This document shows positions 16,314 to 25,400 of a stretch of 34,032 nucleotides of DNA, piece by piece. The stretch comes from Actinokineospora spheciospongiae (GTDB lineage: Bacteria > Actinomycetota > Actinomycetes > Mycobacteriales > Pseudonocardiaceae). The notes under the pieces were generated by a model, which had not been told where the DNA came from, did not search any database, and saw only the letters and a program-made list of their open reading frames with translations. Location: assembly GCF_000564855.1 (NCBI RefSeq), contig NZ_AYXG01000210.1, positions 1 to 34,032 of the forward strand. The letters run 5' to 3'. Made by a program: the position numbers and the translations under genes. The first letter of the stretch is position 1; every line of letters starts with the position of its first letter.

Positions 16314-16823
16314 ATGAGCAAGTTCCCGCCAGAAGAGATGCTCTGTCACGACTGCGCCGGGCTGACCAAGCGGCCCCCCGTGGCCACCGGCAAGTCCTGT
16401 TCACGGTGCGGCAGCGCAATCCACGTACACCCGGACGGCATGACGACCGTCGAGGTATCCGGCTGCGACCCGCAGGACGTCCTTATGGTCGCCCGCCAAC
16501 TTACCGCCGACCTCACCGCCCGGCGCGGTACTCCCCCTCAAGCGGTTCCCGCCCGAGAACCGGAGGGGAACTCACTAACGCTCAATGACCTCAGCGGCCA
16601 CGTCGCCGGTCCCGTGGTCCAAGCAGGTCGGATTGGGCAAGTCACCATCTACACCGCCAGCTCTGTCCACGTCCCTACCCCAAAACCCTCACCTGCATCC
16701 GAGACAAGCGCAGAGGCCGCACCCCAGAACCTGCCGATTCCGCCAAGTAGGTTCGGTCGACGGTGGGCTCGGATCGTCCGGACCTACTTGGCGGACCGCA
16801 GGTCAACGGATCTCCAATCCTGA
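16314..16823 (+). CDS. Zinc-ribbon-like protein with a VVQAG motif
   Basis: The 169-residue protein starts at ATG 16314 behind AGGGGAAGG. C11, C14, C29 and C32 form two CxxC pairs (CHDC ... CSRCGS), a likely zinc ribbon. Residues 94-113 read SGHVAGPVVQAGRIGQVTIY. This glycine-bounded VVQAG motif is common in actinobacterial effector and NB-ARC-associated proteins and superficially resembles RHIM-like amyloid motifs (VQxG core). A proline/alanine-rich linker and a basic tail (RFGRRWARIVRTYLADRRS) follow. The 3' end of the frame is built from one arm of an inverted repeat, so the last 25 residues may not be original. Divergent from the DUF6879-XRE operon. Confidence 0.7.
   Translation: MSKFPPEEMLCHDCAGLTKRPPVATGKSCSRCGSAIHVHPDGMTTVEVSGCDPQDVLMVARQLTADLTARRGTPPQAVPAREPEGNSLTLNDLSGHVAGPVVQAGRIGQVTIYTASSVHVPTPKPSPASETSAEAAPQNLPIPPSRFGRRWARIVRTYLADRRSTDLQS
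16739..16795. repeat. 14-bp perfect inverted repeat at the end of the zinc-ribbon gene
   Basis: TCCGCCAAGTAGGT (16739-16752) and its complement (16782-16795) are separated by 29 bases. The pairing extends by a G-T and three more base pairs inward. The hairpin lies inside the coding frame, encoding PPSRFGR and RTYLADR on the two arms. It may be a small inserted palindrome, a transcription terminator overlapping the gene end, or a remnant of an element end. Confidence 0.65.
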
Positions 16824-17020
16824 TGGTCAGTGCGGAACGGACAGCCATCTCGCTGAGGAGGTCGCCTCTTCCACCAGGCAGCAAGCACCCCTGCTGGAGC
16901 TACACCGATGCGGGAAACGGCCGCGCCGAGGCCGCGTTTAGGCCGTATTTGAGCCGCGTTCGCCCGCTGTGAGCTGAGGAAACTCGCCAACCCGGTAGTC
17001 GGCGTGTCACACTCGGCGAC

Positions 17021-17290
17021 ATGGCAACCCGGCCAGCACTGGTGGAAGCGCGCGAGACCGCGGGGCACACCCAGGACTCCTTCGCGCGCGCGGTGGGGGT
17101 TGACCGCAGCACCGTGCAGCGCTGGGAGGGTTCATCGGCCAAGCCCGGTCCGAGGCTGCGGCCGTCGATCGCCAAAGCTCTCCGAGTGAGCCTCCGGGAC
17201 CTCAACGCCATCCTGGCCGTCATGCCCGAGCTGGCCGCGCCAGCACCCGATACCGTGGTGGTGCGTCTTCCCCAACCGGGCTCGCTGTAA
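17021..17290 (+). CDS. XRE helix-turn-helix part of a split regulator
   Basis: The 89-residue frame starts at ATG 17021; no strong ribosome site is visible. Residues 8-60 form an XRE helix-turn-helix (ARETAGHTQDSFARAVGVDR followed by STVQRWEGSSAKPGPRLRPS). It ends DTVVVRLPQPGSL with TAA. The next frame, 14 bases on, begins with what looks like the natural continuation (AVIPTDAVDGGDVVLRRELM if one base is shifted). In related genomes these are usually one protein of about 430 residues, so I think one base is lost or gained near 17275-17285. Confidence 0.75.
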   Translation: MATRPALVEARETAGHTQDSFARAVGVDRSTVQRWEGSSAKPGPRLRPSIAKALRVSLRDLNAILAVMPELAAPAPDTVVVRLPQPGSL

Positions 17291-17304
17291 TTCCGACCGA
17301 TGCT

Positions 17305-18312
17305 GTGGATGGCGGTGATGTTGTGCTGCGGCGTGAGTTGATGGCCGGGGTGCTCGGCGTCGCGGGGGCCGCGCTGCTCGGCCTGCCGCGCGCTGACGCC
17401 CAGCCCCCGTCCGCTCAGCCTTCGACGGTCGACGGGCTGCGCCGCCTGGTCACCCGCGCCCAAGCCGATTACCAAGCATGCCGGTACGCCGAACTGGCCA
17501 GGACGCTGCCGCAGGTCATCCAGTACGCGCAGGCCACCGCCGCCGCAGTCGACGCCGACCAGCGCTGCCAGGTCGACGCCTTGGTGGCCAGCGCCTACAA
17601 GCACGCCACCTGGCTTGCTCTGCGCCTCGGCGAAGACGGACTGGCCACCGGCCTGTCCGACCACTCGATCTCCGCCTCCCGCGCATCCGGCGACCTGCTC
17701 GTGGAAGCCGAAGCCGCGCAGATGGGCGCGGTCGTACTGCGCCGGTTCGATCGGACCGACCACGCACAAGACCTGGTGGTCAACACCGCCAGCAAAATCG
17801 AAGAAGCTGTTGGCCTGTCCAAACCGGCCAGCGCAGCCGCCTACGCGATGCTCCTGGAGACCGGCGCCTACACCGCCGCCACCGCCGGCGACCGCTCGGC
17901 CGCACTGGACCTGCATGCCGAAGCCATCAGCGCCGCCCGCCCGGCCCGCCTCGCCATGGTCACAGCGCGGACTTCAACCGCGGCCGATGCCCGCTTCCTC
18001 CGGCTGTACGAGATCAGCGTGCACCGCAAGCTCGGCGACTATGGCACCGCCATCGGCGCCGCCACCGCGATCCGGCCCGAGCAGATCACCGTCACCGAGC
18101 GGCGCGTGCGCTACTGGGAGGACGTCGCACTCGCCTACGGCTCCTGGGGGAAGCGCGAACAGGCATTCCACGCCCTGCTGGAAGCCGAACGGGCCGCCCC
18201 GCAGGAGGTCCGGCTGCGCCCGTGGGCACACACACTCACCCGGCAACTGCGCTCGTCCGGGCCCGCGCTGCCGGGCCTGCGCGAGTTCGTCGCCCGCGCG
18301 GGCATCGCGTAG
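17305..18312 (+). CDS. TPR-repeat part of the split XRE regulator
   Basis: A 335-residue frame opens at GTG 17305. After a hydrophobic stretch (LMAGVLGVAGAALLGLPRAD) it is all helical repeats. Examples are LRRLVTRAQADYQACRYAEL, LPQVIQYAQAT, ALVASAYKHATWLALRLGED and EAHALLEAER-like C-terminal repeats ending EFVARAGIA. Such TPR domains follow XRE helix-turn-helix domains in actinobacterial regulators and sense a peptide or partner. Expressed alone it would not bind DNA. The hydrophobic stretch is the normal linker seen in this family and not a signal peptide. Confidence 0.75.
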   Translation: MDGGDVVLRRELMAGVLGVAGAALLGLPRADAQPPSAQPSTVDGLRRLVTRAQADYQACRYAELARTLPQVIQYAQATAAAVDADQRCQVDALVASAYKHATWLALRLGEDGLATGLSDHSISASRASGDLLVEAEAAQMGAVVLRRFDRTDHAQDLVVNTASKIEEAVGLSKPASAAAYAMLLETGAYTAATAGDRSAALDLHAEAISAARPARLAMVTARTSTAADARFLRLYEISVHRKLGDYGTAIGAATAIRPEQITVTERRVRYWEDVALAYGSWGKREQAFHALLEAERAAPQEVRLRPWAHTLTRQLRSSGPALPGLREFVARAGIA

Positions 18313-18354
18313 ACCACTGCGAGCAGGCTGTTCGTACCGATCAAGGAGAAGTGC

Positions 18355-18735
18355 GTGTCCGCAGATACCGCTGAGGGTGGCCGGATCTTCCGCGAAGCAT
18401 GGATCGCTGGTGTCCACCGGCACTTCCCCGGCGAGCCCAAAGCAGGCTACGTGGTCGGCTGGAACGACACACCCGAGTGGGAACGCACCGCCGCAGCGGC
18501 GGTCTACGAGCAGGTCCGCGCGTTCCTGCACGCTACCGACGGCAACGCTGCCAAGCTCACCCGCACCCAGAAGAGCCAGTTCGTCGCGGCCTGCTGGACA
18601 GGCCAGATCCACCTGCGCATCCCCCACCCCAAACCGTCCTACATCGCCGAGTGGAACGACCTTCCCCAATGGCAGCGCGAGACCGACGCCGACATCTTCG
18701 AGCGCATCGAGCACCATCACGCCACCACCGGCTGA
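18355..18735 (+). CDS. Small protein with an internally duplicated W-rich domain
   Basis: The 126-residue protein starts at GTG 18355 behind AAGGAGAAG, 42 bases after the TPR frame, so it is probably in its operon. It consists of two similar units of about 45 residues: FREAWIAGVHRHFPGEPKAG and VVGWNDTPEWER in the first, FVAACWTGQIHLRIPHPKPS and IAEWNDLPQWQR in the second. The shared pattern is F..AxW.G.H...P.PK..Y...WND.P.W.R followed by a helix with IFE or VYE. I do not know the family's function. The duplication suggests a structural or binding role. Confidence 0.7.
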   Translation: MSADTAEGGRIFREAWIAGVHRHFPGEPKAGYVVGWNDTPEWERTAAAAVYEQVRAFLHATDGNAAKLTRTQKSQFVAACWTGQIHLRIPHPKPSYIAEWNDLPQWQRETDADIFERIEHHHATTG

Positions 18736-19075
18736 ACTGTCTGCCGGTCAGTCGTCAACCACGTGCGCCATGCCTTGGCGCCGGTACCTACCCCCTCAGA
18801 GACGATGTCCAACTGGGTCAAGGCCCCGGGGTAAAGGTCCTCGTAGAAGGCGTTTGCGGCCACCGCCAATCCTTGGGCACGCGCCAACCACGGAGTCGGA
18901 AGTGCAGCACGCGACCGAATGAGAACATATTCGCTGCGCCTATCCCACCACCACAGCAGGCCCGACACGTCAACGAGGTGTGGGCGTTCAGGTCGCTGCG
19001 CGCAAGCTGGTCTTCGTTCGCTTCAAGTTGCGGCCGAAAGCGCGTAGTGATGGATGTGACCCAGTGGTTTTTCAA
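18717..19075 (-). pseudogene. Unidentified minus-strand gene remnant
   Basis: The minus strand reads TTRFRPQLEANEDQLARSDL and NAHTSLTCRA in one frame. It then continues in another with LLWWWDRRSEYVLIRSRAAL, ALTQLDIVSEGVG and TGAKAWRTWLTTDR, ending at 18717. The two pieces join near 18960 into a soluble protein of roughly 115 residues. The end overlaps the preceding plus-strand gene by 19 bases. Family unknown; a frameshift or a chance match is possible. Confidence 0.35.
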
Positions 19076-19162
19076 CGACGTGACCTCGCCCAGCGAAGAC
19101 GTGCTAGCGCGCCATTAGCGCCCGAGGCCAGCTCAATCGGGTTGAGCATCGAGATGCACCCG

Positions 19163-19878
19163 CTACTTGGCTTGCAAACAGATTCGATCCAATATCTCGT
19201 AGCGGTATGTTTGCTTCTCTCTTCTCAATTCCACCAATAGGGCGGCGGCAGTAACCGTTGACACGGAAGAGTTTTCCTGAGATGGTGGAGAATAAGCAAC
19301 AAGGTAGGTACTGGTATTGCTGTAAGCAATACTGAGATGCGGCCTGAACAAATCAGTTCGCATATTTATTTCTGGGCCAGTTGCTGCTTGCGTGGATGTT
19401 GCCAATGTTGATGCAATCTTAGAAGAGGAGACCATGGGGCCACCGAGAAACGGAGAGCGCCACGCGACCCCGTCAGCGGAATGAGCGAAAGGTCAAAAGC
19501 GGTCAAAGTCGCACATTGTTCACTTGCTGCATCAATTAGTTGCCGAATGACTCTCCTGGATAATTTATCAATAAATGCTACACGTCCAATAGTTATGTGC
19601 AGTGCATCAAGTGGAACTAGATCGAGTTCCGGGCGCGCAAGTTTTGCTTGACACTGGCCAGCCAGCTCCTGCGCGACGGTATCGCTGTGGAACGAAAGCA
19701 TCCAGTGGAACGATCGACGCCCCTCTGGCCAGTCTGGACGAGACCAATGATTCTCCATGGAATCAAGTTGGATGAAAGCCTGCCAATCGTGCGCACGAAT
19801 AATATCAGGGTCGTTAAGGCTGGGCGGCGGATCAACAGGAAAGGTCACCGTCTCGCTTCTTTCAATGGCTTCTGCCAT
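19163..19878 (-). pseudogene. 2H phosphoesterase (2'-5' RNA ligase family), frameshifted
   Basis: ATG 19878 opens MAEAIERSETVTFPVDPPPS and reaches LDALHITIGRV, the first HxTx motif. The second motif, RPHLSIAYSN, is in another frame that continues to the normal family end ALLVELRREKQTYRYEILDR with a stop at 19163. The frame change lies between about 19370 and 19440. Joined, the protein would be about 238 residues with both catalytic histidines, so only one base separates it from an intact enzyme. Such proteins cleave 2',3'-cyclic or 2'-5' phosphodiester bonds in RNA. The start overlaps the end of the upstream TPR gene by 34 bases. The region is AT-richer than most of the window. Confidence 0.75.
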
Positions 19879-20516
19879 TCCCGAACGGCCTCGAAAAAGT
19901 CAGTGCTGGCTGAGCCTCTGCCGCGCCGTTGTAGAGTTATTGCCAGTTCGTTGGCTCGTGTACCTACTGAGGCAATAGGCTTATCTGCTGATAGTTCCAG
20001 GGCTTCCATGCCCACTGCCGCAGCTTGCTCAAGATCGGCTCGGGCGCTCATCGTCAGTGCTGTGGCCTCATCAAGGCTCACGAGCGATCGACTCCAGTCT
20101 GAGTCTGAGGCATCCACAATGGGGCGCAATTCTTTTGTCAACGCAAGCGCCTTGCTGTACTCGCCCGCTGAAAGGTAAGCCGTTGCTGCATTAGCTGCGG
20201 TACGCGCCCAGCCGTACGGTTCAAAATCAATACAAGAGGTCATGTAGGTTGGACCATCGGCGGTACTTGCTAGATCCAACGCTTCACCGATGGCGCGATC
20301 AACAGCACGACGATCGCCCATTTTTCCGGCGGCGCGGGCAAAACCGTTAGAGAGAAGGCGAATGCGTTGATGGTCCGTTCTGGCAATTTGCAAACCTGCT
20401 TTGGTCAGCGTCAATGCCTCACGATATTGCTTTCGGTGATATGCTGCGAAACTTTGCGTTCCCTTGAGCCAAGCAAGCATCGCAGAGTCATTCAGTGCCG
20501 TTGCCAACACCTCATC
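19845..20516 (-). pseudogene. TPR regulator C-terminal part, lacking its N-terminus
   Basis: Reading from about 20516, the frame gives DEVLATALNDSAMLAWLKGT, FAAYHRKQYREALTLTKAGL, RLLSNGFARAAGKMGDRRAV, GWARTAANAATAYLSAGEYS and RANELAITLQRRG, ending KPLKEARR. These are TPR-like helical repeats of an XRE-TPR regulator. The DNA-binding half is absent: at about 20516 the AT-richer sequence stops and a high-GC unrelated gene begins. Its stop lies within the first codons of the 2H phosphoesterase gene, so the two were an operon. The truncation means it cannot regulate by DNA binding. Confidence 0.7.
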
Positions 20517-20781
20517 GCACGGGCCCGCGAGCACGGACACGGGCGCTGCGCAACGCCAGACCGCGGAAGTACGCACGCCGGGCCGACAACGCGCGACGCT
20601 CGCGCTCCTGCGGGTCCAGTTTCCGCTCCGGGTCGACCTGGTCCTCGAAGCGGGCCAACATCGCCCGGCGCGCCGGTGCGGTACGCGCTGCCCTGTCCGC
20701 CGTGTTCGCCCACGAAGCGTCAGCTGCTGCCGACGCCCGGAGCGCACGCTGAGCTGGAGTCAGTGATGTCAAAGCCGCCAT
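20512..20781 (-). CDS. Short arginine/alanine-rich protein, probably 3'-truncated
   Basis: The 89-residue frame starts at ATG 20781. It reads MAALTSLTPAQRALRASAAA, RAMLARFEDQVDPERKL and ERERRALSARRAYFRGLALR, and runs out of homology where the TPR fragment begins. The same pattern (LTPGQRTLRAQIAAHT, RFDKQVDPDGTLP, AQSARRAYFRALALKSS) forms the C-terminus of the protein at 30652-31986, so the window contains two relatives. Helical and basic; function unknown. Its last residues (RVRARGPVR) come from the junction. Confidence 0.6.
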   Translation of the reverse strand: MAALTSLTPAQRALRASAAADASWANTADRAARTAPARRAMLARFEDQVDPERKLDPQERERRALSARRAYFRGLALRSARVRARGPVR

Positions 20782-20837
20782 GGCTCCAGTTCAGCGTGCT
20801 CATGGCACCGGCCGGTGTGTGAGTCAGATGGGTGCCG

Positions 20838-20993
20838 CTAACTAGTCTTTTTGATGTTCTCGATGAACTCGTTGATGTCTTTGATGTAACCCTCCCACCC
20901 GTCGATCGTGAACCCGGACTTCCGGGCATCATGGTCGATTTCGCCGAGTGCCGCGGCGAGGTGTGCGTCGTCAAACGGTAGATGACCGCGCAC
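20838..20993 (-). CDS. Possible short protein or C-terminal fragment
   Basis: A minus-strand frame ends with TAG at 20838-20840 and reads DDAHLAAALGEIDHDARKSG and FTIDGWEGYIKDINEFIENI. Composition is convincingly protein-like: acidic, helical, few arginines. A GTG at 20993 would give 51 residues, but the ribosome site is weak and the frame is open some 50 bases further up, so it may instead be the end of a longer lost gene. Family unknown. It lies downstream of the PIN gene on the same strand and may belong to its unit. Confidence 0.4.
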   Translation of the reverse strand: MRGHLPFDDAHLAAALGEIDHDARKSGFTIDGWEGYIKDINEFIENIKKTS

Positions 20994-21041
20994 ATGTCTG
21001 AGCGTTCCGTTGAAACAGCTTCCGACCCAACTAAGCCGTAT

Positions 21042-22277
21042 TCAACTGTGGTATTGGGTGGGTGGGGGTGTGGCAATGATGGCGGGCACAGGCGGCGGGT
21101 TGAGGTTATCCACCAGTGCTGCCAGCGAGGTGAACAACTTGGCTCCGCCGGTTCGGCGACGCCAGGCGCGGGTGAGGTAATCGGCGGCCTTTTTCTCACA
21201 AACTACGATGTTGGCGTAGGCGCTGGCGCAGCTGAGGTAGTGCATGTCGACAAAGTCGTGGGCATTCCAGGCATCGCCGGGATTGCGGACTCGGGCGTGG
21301 ACGGCCTCGTAGAGGGTTCCTGCGAACGGCAGCGCGGAGAAGTTGTCCGGGGCATTGTCACTGCCAAGCCAAGCGGTGGCCAGGGTGGGGTCGACGCCTG
21401 CGGTGTCGATCGCGTGCTCGACCTGGCGCGCGTAATCCATCAGCTGGCGGCGCAGTATGAGCTTGCGGGAATTAGCGCGGGCCGCTGGGTTGGTGTGGAG
21501 AAGGGTGGCGAACTCCTGGTACATCGCTGCCCACTGAGCAGCCAGGCCCGTGCCTCGGGTGTTGTCGACGGCCTCTAGGTCGAGCATCGCGCCGTAGTGT
21601 GCGGTGATCCAGGCAACGAAACGATGAACTTGGCCGTCCCCCGGCGCCAAGGGGTTCTCGGCCGAGGTGGACGCGGCCAAGAGCGCACCCTCATCGAGCG
21701 TCATCACGTTGGATGCGGCGAACCTGCCTGGGTGCTCAGCGCCGCCGATCATGCTGAACATGCCGCGCAGTTCGTCGGCGCGGACGCCGTTGATGTCACG
21801 CATCTGCCAGCCGCGTGATAGGTGCAGCATCGTCGGTACCAGGGTCCTGCGGTACTCGATCCGGGCCGGGCCTATCTCGGCCAAGTGCCCAGTGGAGAGC
21901 GGAAACACCACGCGCAGCGTGCGTCCCCACTCGAAGACCTGGGCAGCGGCGGCCAGTTCGGTCTCGGAGACCTTGTGCGGGGTGTGGACCGCTTGGGTGA
22001 GCCGAACCCACAGGTTCTGGTCGAGGTAGACCACCGGGCGCCGCCAGCGCACCCACGGCGACTGCGGCCCGCCCGCTTCCACGACCACCCGCTGCCCGTC
22101 GGCGAGGTCGGCCAGCGCACACCAGTTCTCCAGGTCGATGGTCACACGCGGGATCAGCGCGTCCACAGCCGCCCGGTCAGGAAGCCGGCTCTCGGTCTGG
22201 GCACCGTCGTCCCAGACCGAGACGACCCGGCGGTGGGCGCGGTCCCACACCACGCGCGTCAGATGAGGGTTCCCCAT
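21042..22277 (-). CDS. PIN-like RNase-domain protein
   Basis: I start at ATG 22277, behind GGGACGGAGAA at a slightly long spacing; ATGs at 22322 and 22352 have no site. The 411-residue protein has VVYLDQNLW (D86), the usual first acidic residue of this PIN-like family. It continues with VFPLSTGHLAEIG and LHLSRGW. Near the C-terminus come DFVDMHYLSCASAYANIVV and CEKKAADYLTRA, the late acidic block. These suggest a metal-dependent single-strand RNase. It lies 129 bases downstream of the pPIWI-RE gene on the same strand, so cotranscription is likely. Function by domain, role by context. Confidence 0.75.
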   Translation of the reverse strand: MGNPHLTRVVWDRAHRRVVSVWDDGAQTESRLPDRAAVDALIPRVTIDLENWCALADLADGQRVVVEAGGPQSPWVRWRRPVVYLDQNLWVRLTQAVHTPHKVSETELAAAAQVFEWGRTLRVVFPLSTGHLAEIGPARIEYRRTLVPTMLHLSRGWQMRDINGVRADELRGMFSMIGGAEHPGRFAASNVMTLDEGALLAASTSAENPLAPGDGQVHRFVAWITAHYGAMLDLEAVDNTRGTGLAAQWAAMYQEFATLLHTNPAARANSRKLILRRQLMDYARQVEHAIDTAGVDPTLATAWLGSDNAPDNFSALPFAGTLYEAVHARVRNPGDAWNAHDFVDMHYLSCASAYANIVVCEKKAADYLTRAWRRRTGGAKLFTSLAALVDNLNPPPVPAIIATPPPTQYHS

Positions 22278-22406
22278 TCGGTCATTGTTCTCCGTCCCGC
22301 CCGCCGCATTGCCGGAAGCCATGTCGCCCAGAGTAGGGCGATCCGGGGGCATCCAAGAGGGTGTTTGGAGTGGGGGCGGAGCAGACCCACCACTAGGCCC
22401 AAGCTG

Positions 22407-25400
22407 TCATGGCAGGTACCGCTCGATCTCCAGCCCTAGGTTCAAAGGCCACGGCAGGGTGGTGGTCCACGTGGTGAAGGGCGTCGCATCGCGTAGCTCA
22501 TGCGTCAAGGCCGCCCAGTGAGCGGGTTTGTCGTCTTCCTGCAAGCTGGCAACGACCAATTCCACGAGTTGTCCGTTCCACACTTCACGGCGCAGGTCGA
22601 TCTCGCGGTTGTCCACGGGGATGAGCTTCGAGCTGCGGGTCACGGCAGCGGTGTGGGTTGCGGGCTTGTTGCTCGTGCTGCCGAAGAGGCGGGGTTCGGA
22701 CAGCGACCATAATCCTGTCGGCTGACCGATGCCATTGAGGTTGATCCCGTAGTACTGCGGTGTCTCCGCCCGTTCGTCGGTGCGCACCCTCACATGGCGC
22801 AAACCCGGCAGCGAACCGACCGGTCGAAGTCCAGTTCCGAAGTCCACCGTGTCTGCCAGCAGCGTGCTGTTCTGGATCGCTGTCCAGTGCGAGCGCAGGT
22901 TCTGCGCGTGCGTGAGCAGGAGGGTGTCCGGGTACTCCGCGACGGCGTGTGCCACCACTTCGTCGATGAAGCTTCCTGTGAGGGCCGAATCCGCCCGGGG
23001 GAAGTCCTGTTGTCGTGCGATGGCGAGCACCGCGGTGTGCAGAGGCTGCCAGTGCATCTGAGGTGTGCGCACCTGGACTCGCCGTCCGGAGGGATCGGCA
23101 AGAAAAGCGATTGGCACGAAGCGCTTCCGCGGGATGCGGGCTATCCAGATGGACAGAAGCGCGGGATTGCAGTTCAACAGGGCAGCGGGCTGCGGCAGGT
23201 CCAGTGGTCGGATACCGAGCTGGCGGAGCAAGTCATCCACGGCGCTTGAGAACCGTGCACGGTTGTGGTGGTCGTTCGGTGCTGATTCCCGTGGGGTCGC
23301 ATCCACCAGCCTGGCGATACGGCCTGAGATGGCCAGATCTCGGACCGGCTGTGACGACCGCGACCAGGAAGATTCGATCAATGTGATTGTGGGATTCGCA
23401 GCTTGATCCAGCTCGGCGAGCTGTGAGGTGTCCAGGCGTCGCACGTGCACTGAGATCGGGCCGAGATCCACCGAGGTGTCCAGGTCGCCTGGGCCCAGCT
23501 GCCGGATGCCCAAGCGCTCGGTGAGCCGGTTCAGGGCGTGCTCGGTGTTCGCGTCGGAACCGATGAACAGCTCGATGTCGAGGCGTGGACCGAGGGTGGC
23601 GCGCAGTGCCTCCGGCGTGACGGTCCCGTTCCTGCTCTGCCTCGTGCCTCGTCGCACCGAAAGCCTTTGGCGCGGTAGTGAATCCACAAGCCGCAGTCGC
23701 GGCGAGAGCTGCCCTGCGACCCAGGACAGGAGGTGGTGGCGGTCGCCGCCGGAGAGACCGTCGCTGACCGGATGCCAACCGATACTGCGCTTGGTGTGCG
23801 CGACAGCGACCGAGGCTTGGTGTTCCACAGGATGCTCGATCACATCCTGTGCGTCAAGCAACCGGCCCAGCTGGCCGAGGCGGGCCAGCACGTCGGCGAC
23901 CGGTTTGTGCCACCTTGCGCGATTTGTCACCGAACCCGCATGGAAGATCTTTTCCAGACGTGCGCGTCCGAGATACGACGTTTGGTGTGGGCTGCCCACT
24001 GGTGCCAGATAGGCGATGGGGGTGACTCTGCCATAGGTGGGCCAGCCTGCCCTGTACTGCCATCGCGTAGTGGCGAAGCGAAGGTGAACGAACGGTTCTT
24101 TGGTGAAGGGCCTGGTGTGCACCGCGATGTCGATCCGCACGGAGAACGGCCCCTGGTCGGGAGGCCAGGACAGGAGACCCACTCCGGTGGTGGTGAGGCA
24201 CGGCCTGAATGTCAGGCCGGTGGAAGGTGCGCTGGTACCAGGGCGGGACAGTGCGTGGGCGATCTCCATCTGGATCGCGGCGCGCAGCATGGTGAACGGT
24301 ATGTCCTCGCGGATGTCGACCGGGGACCACGCCAGGTCGCGGCGGTCCAGTTCCGCGATGGTGCTGCGGACCCGTTCCGCAGGAGCATTCCTTGCCGCGA
24401 CCCAGGCGATGACCACCTGGTGGACCGCATTCAGGTCAACGGGATCTCGTGCGAGCAGCCATCCCTCTTCGGCGGCGAGGCCGCGGCCCACCACGACGCA
24501 GTCAGGGAGCACAACCTCGATCGCTTGGTTCAGGGTGTCGTGGTCCTTCCAGGCCCACTGGAGCGCTTCTTGCCACTTCGGTGGGAAGGACAACAGGTGG
24601 TATTGGTGTGTGATGGGGCTGTTCGGGTCGAGTCGCAGGACACTGACCACAAGGCTGTTGTACCGGGAGGACCCCTCGGTAGGTCTCGGCATCACCGTAT
24701 TGGCGGGCGTAGCTGCCAGGGGAGTCGATACGCGCGGCCTTTGATCCAAGCCGAGGACTGCGAACAGGTCCGACTGCAATCCGTGCTTCGCGTCGATCAG
24801 TTCTTCGGTCAACTGGCCGGGTGGCCGGGGGCACCTCGCCGATCTGGGTCCAGCCAACCAGTCGTGCCAGTCGAACAGCCAACTCAGCGAATCGGGCTGG
24901 GAGAACAGCGCGGCCCGGCGGAGTAGCCCACTCAATACGGAGACGACGTCTTGTGGCCACGGAGGGCAGGCAACATCCAATGGTATCGTGGACGGCCCAG
25001 AGTGGCTGCTGAATTCGGACATCAGAGACGGCCACGAGCACCGGAACTCTACCGAGGCTTCCTCCGTGACTAGCCGCGCGTGGCCCTTCATGGTCTGCTG
25101 GAGGACAAGAGCGTGGAGAGGGTCCTCGCCGAGGGCGGTCAGGGCGCGCATGACGCTGGCTTCGGAATCTTCGACGACGTTGAGGGTCAGTCCCGTTGGC
25201 GACGGCGACACCCGGCAGACAAAGAATGGGTGATCCGACCCAGCCTGCCATCGGTCACTGGCCTTCACCAGCAAGCGGTGCATCACCACCGACTCCAGGT
25301 GCCGTTGCCCAGCCGACCCGGCTTCCGGCAGCAAAGGCGCTTTGCCGATACCCGCGATCAGTCGTCGGACCTCCTGGTGCGGTTCCCCGGTGTTCCTCAC

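Noticed and set aside
23733-24926. 397-codon plus-strand frame inside the pPIWI-RE gene
   Set aside because: Composition is that of an antisense shadow (HGER, GGEAR-type runs), with no start signal; the minus strand has clear conserved motifs across the whole interval.
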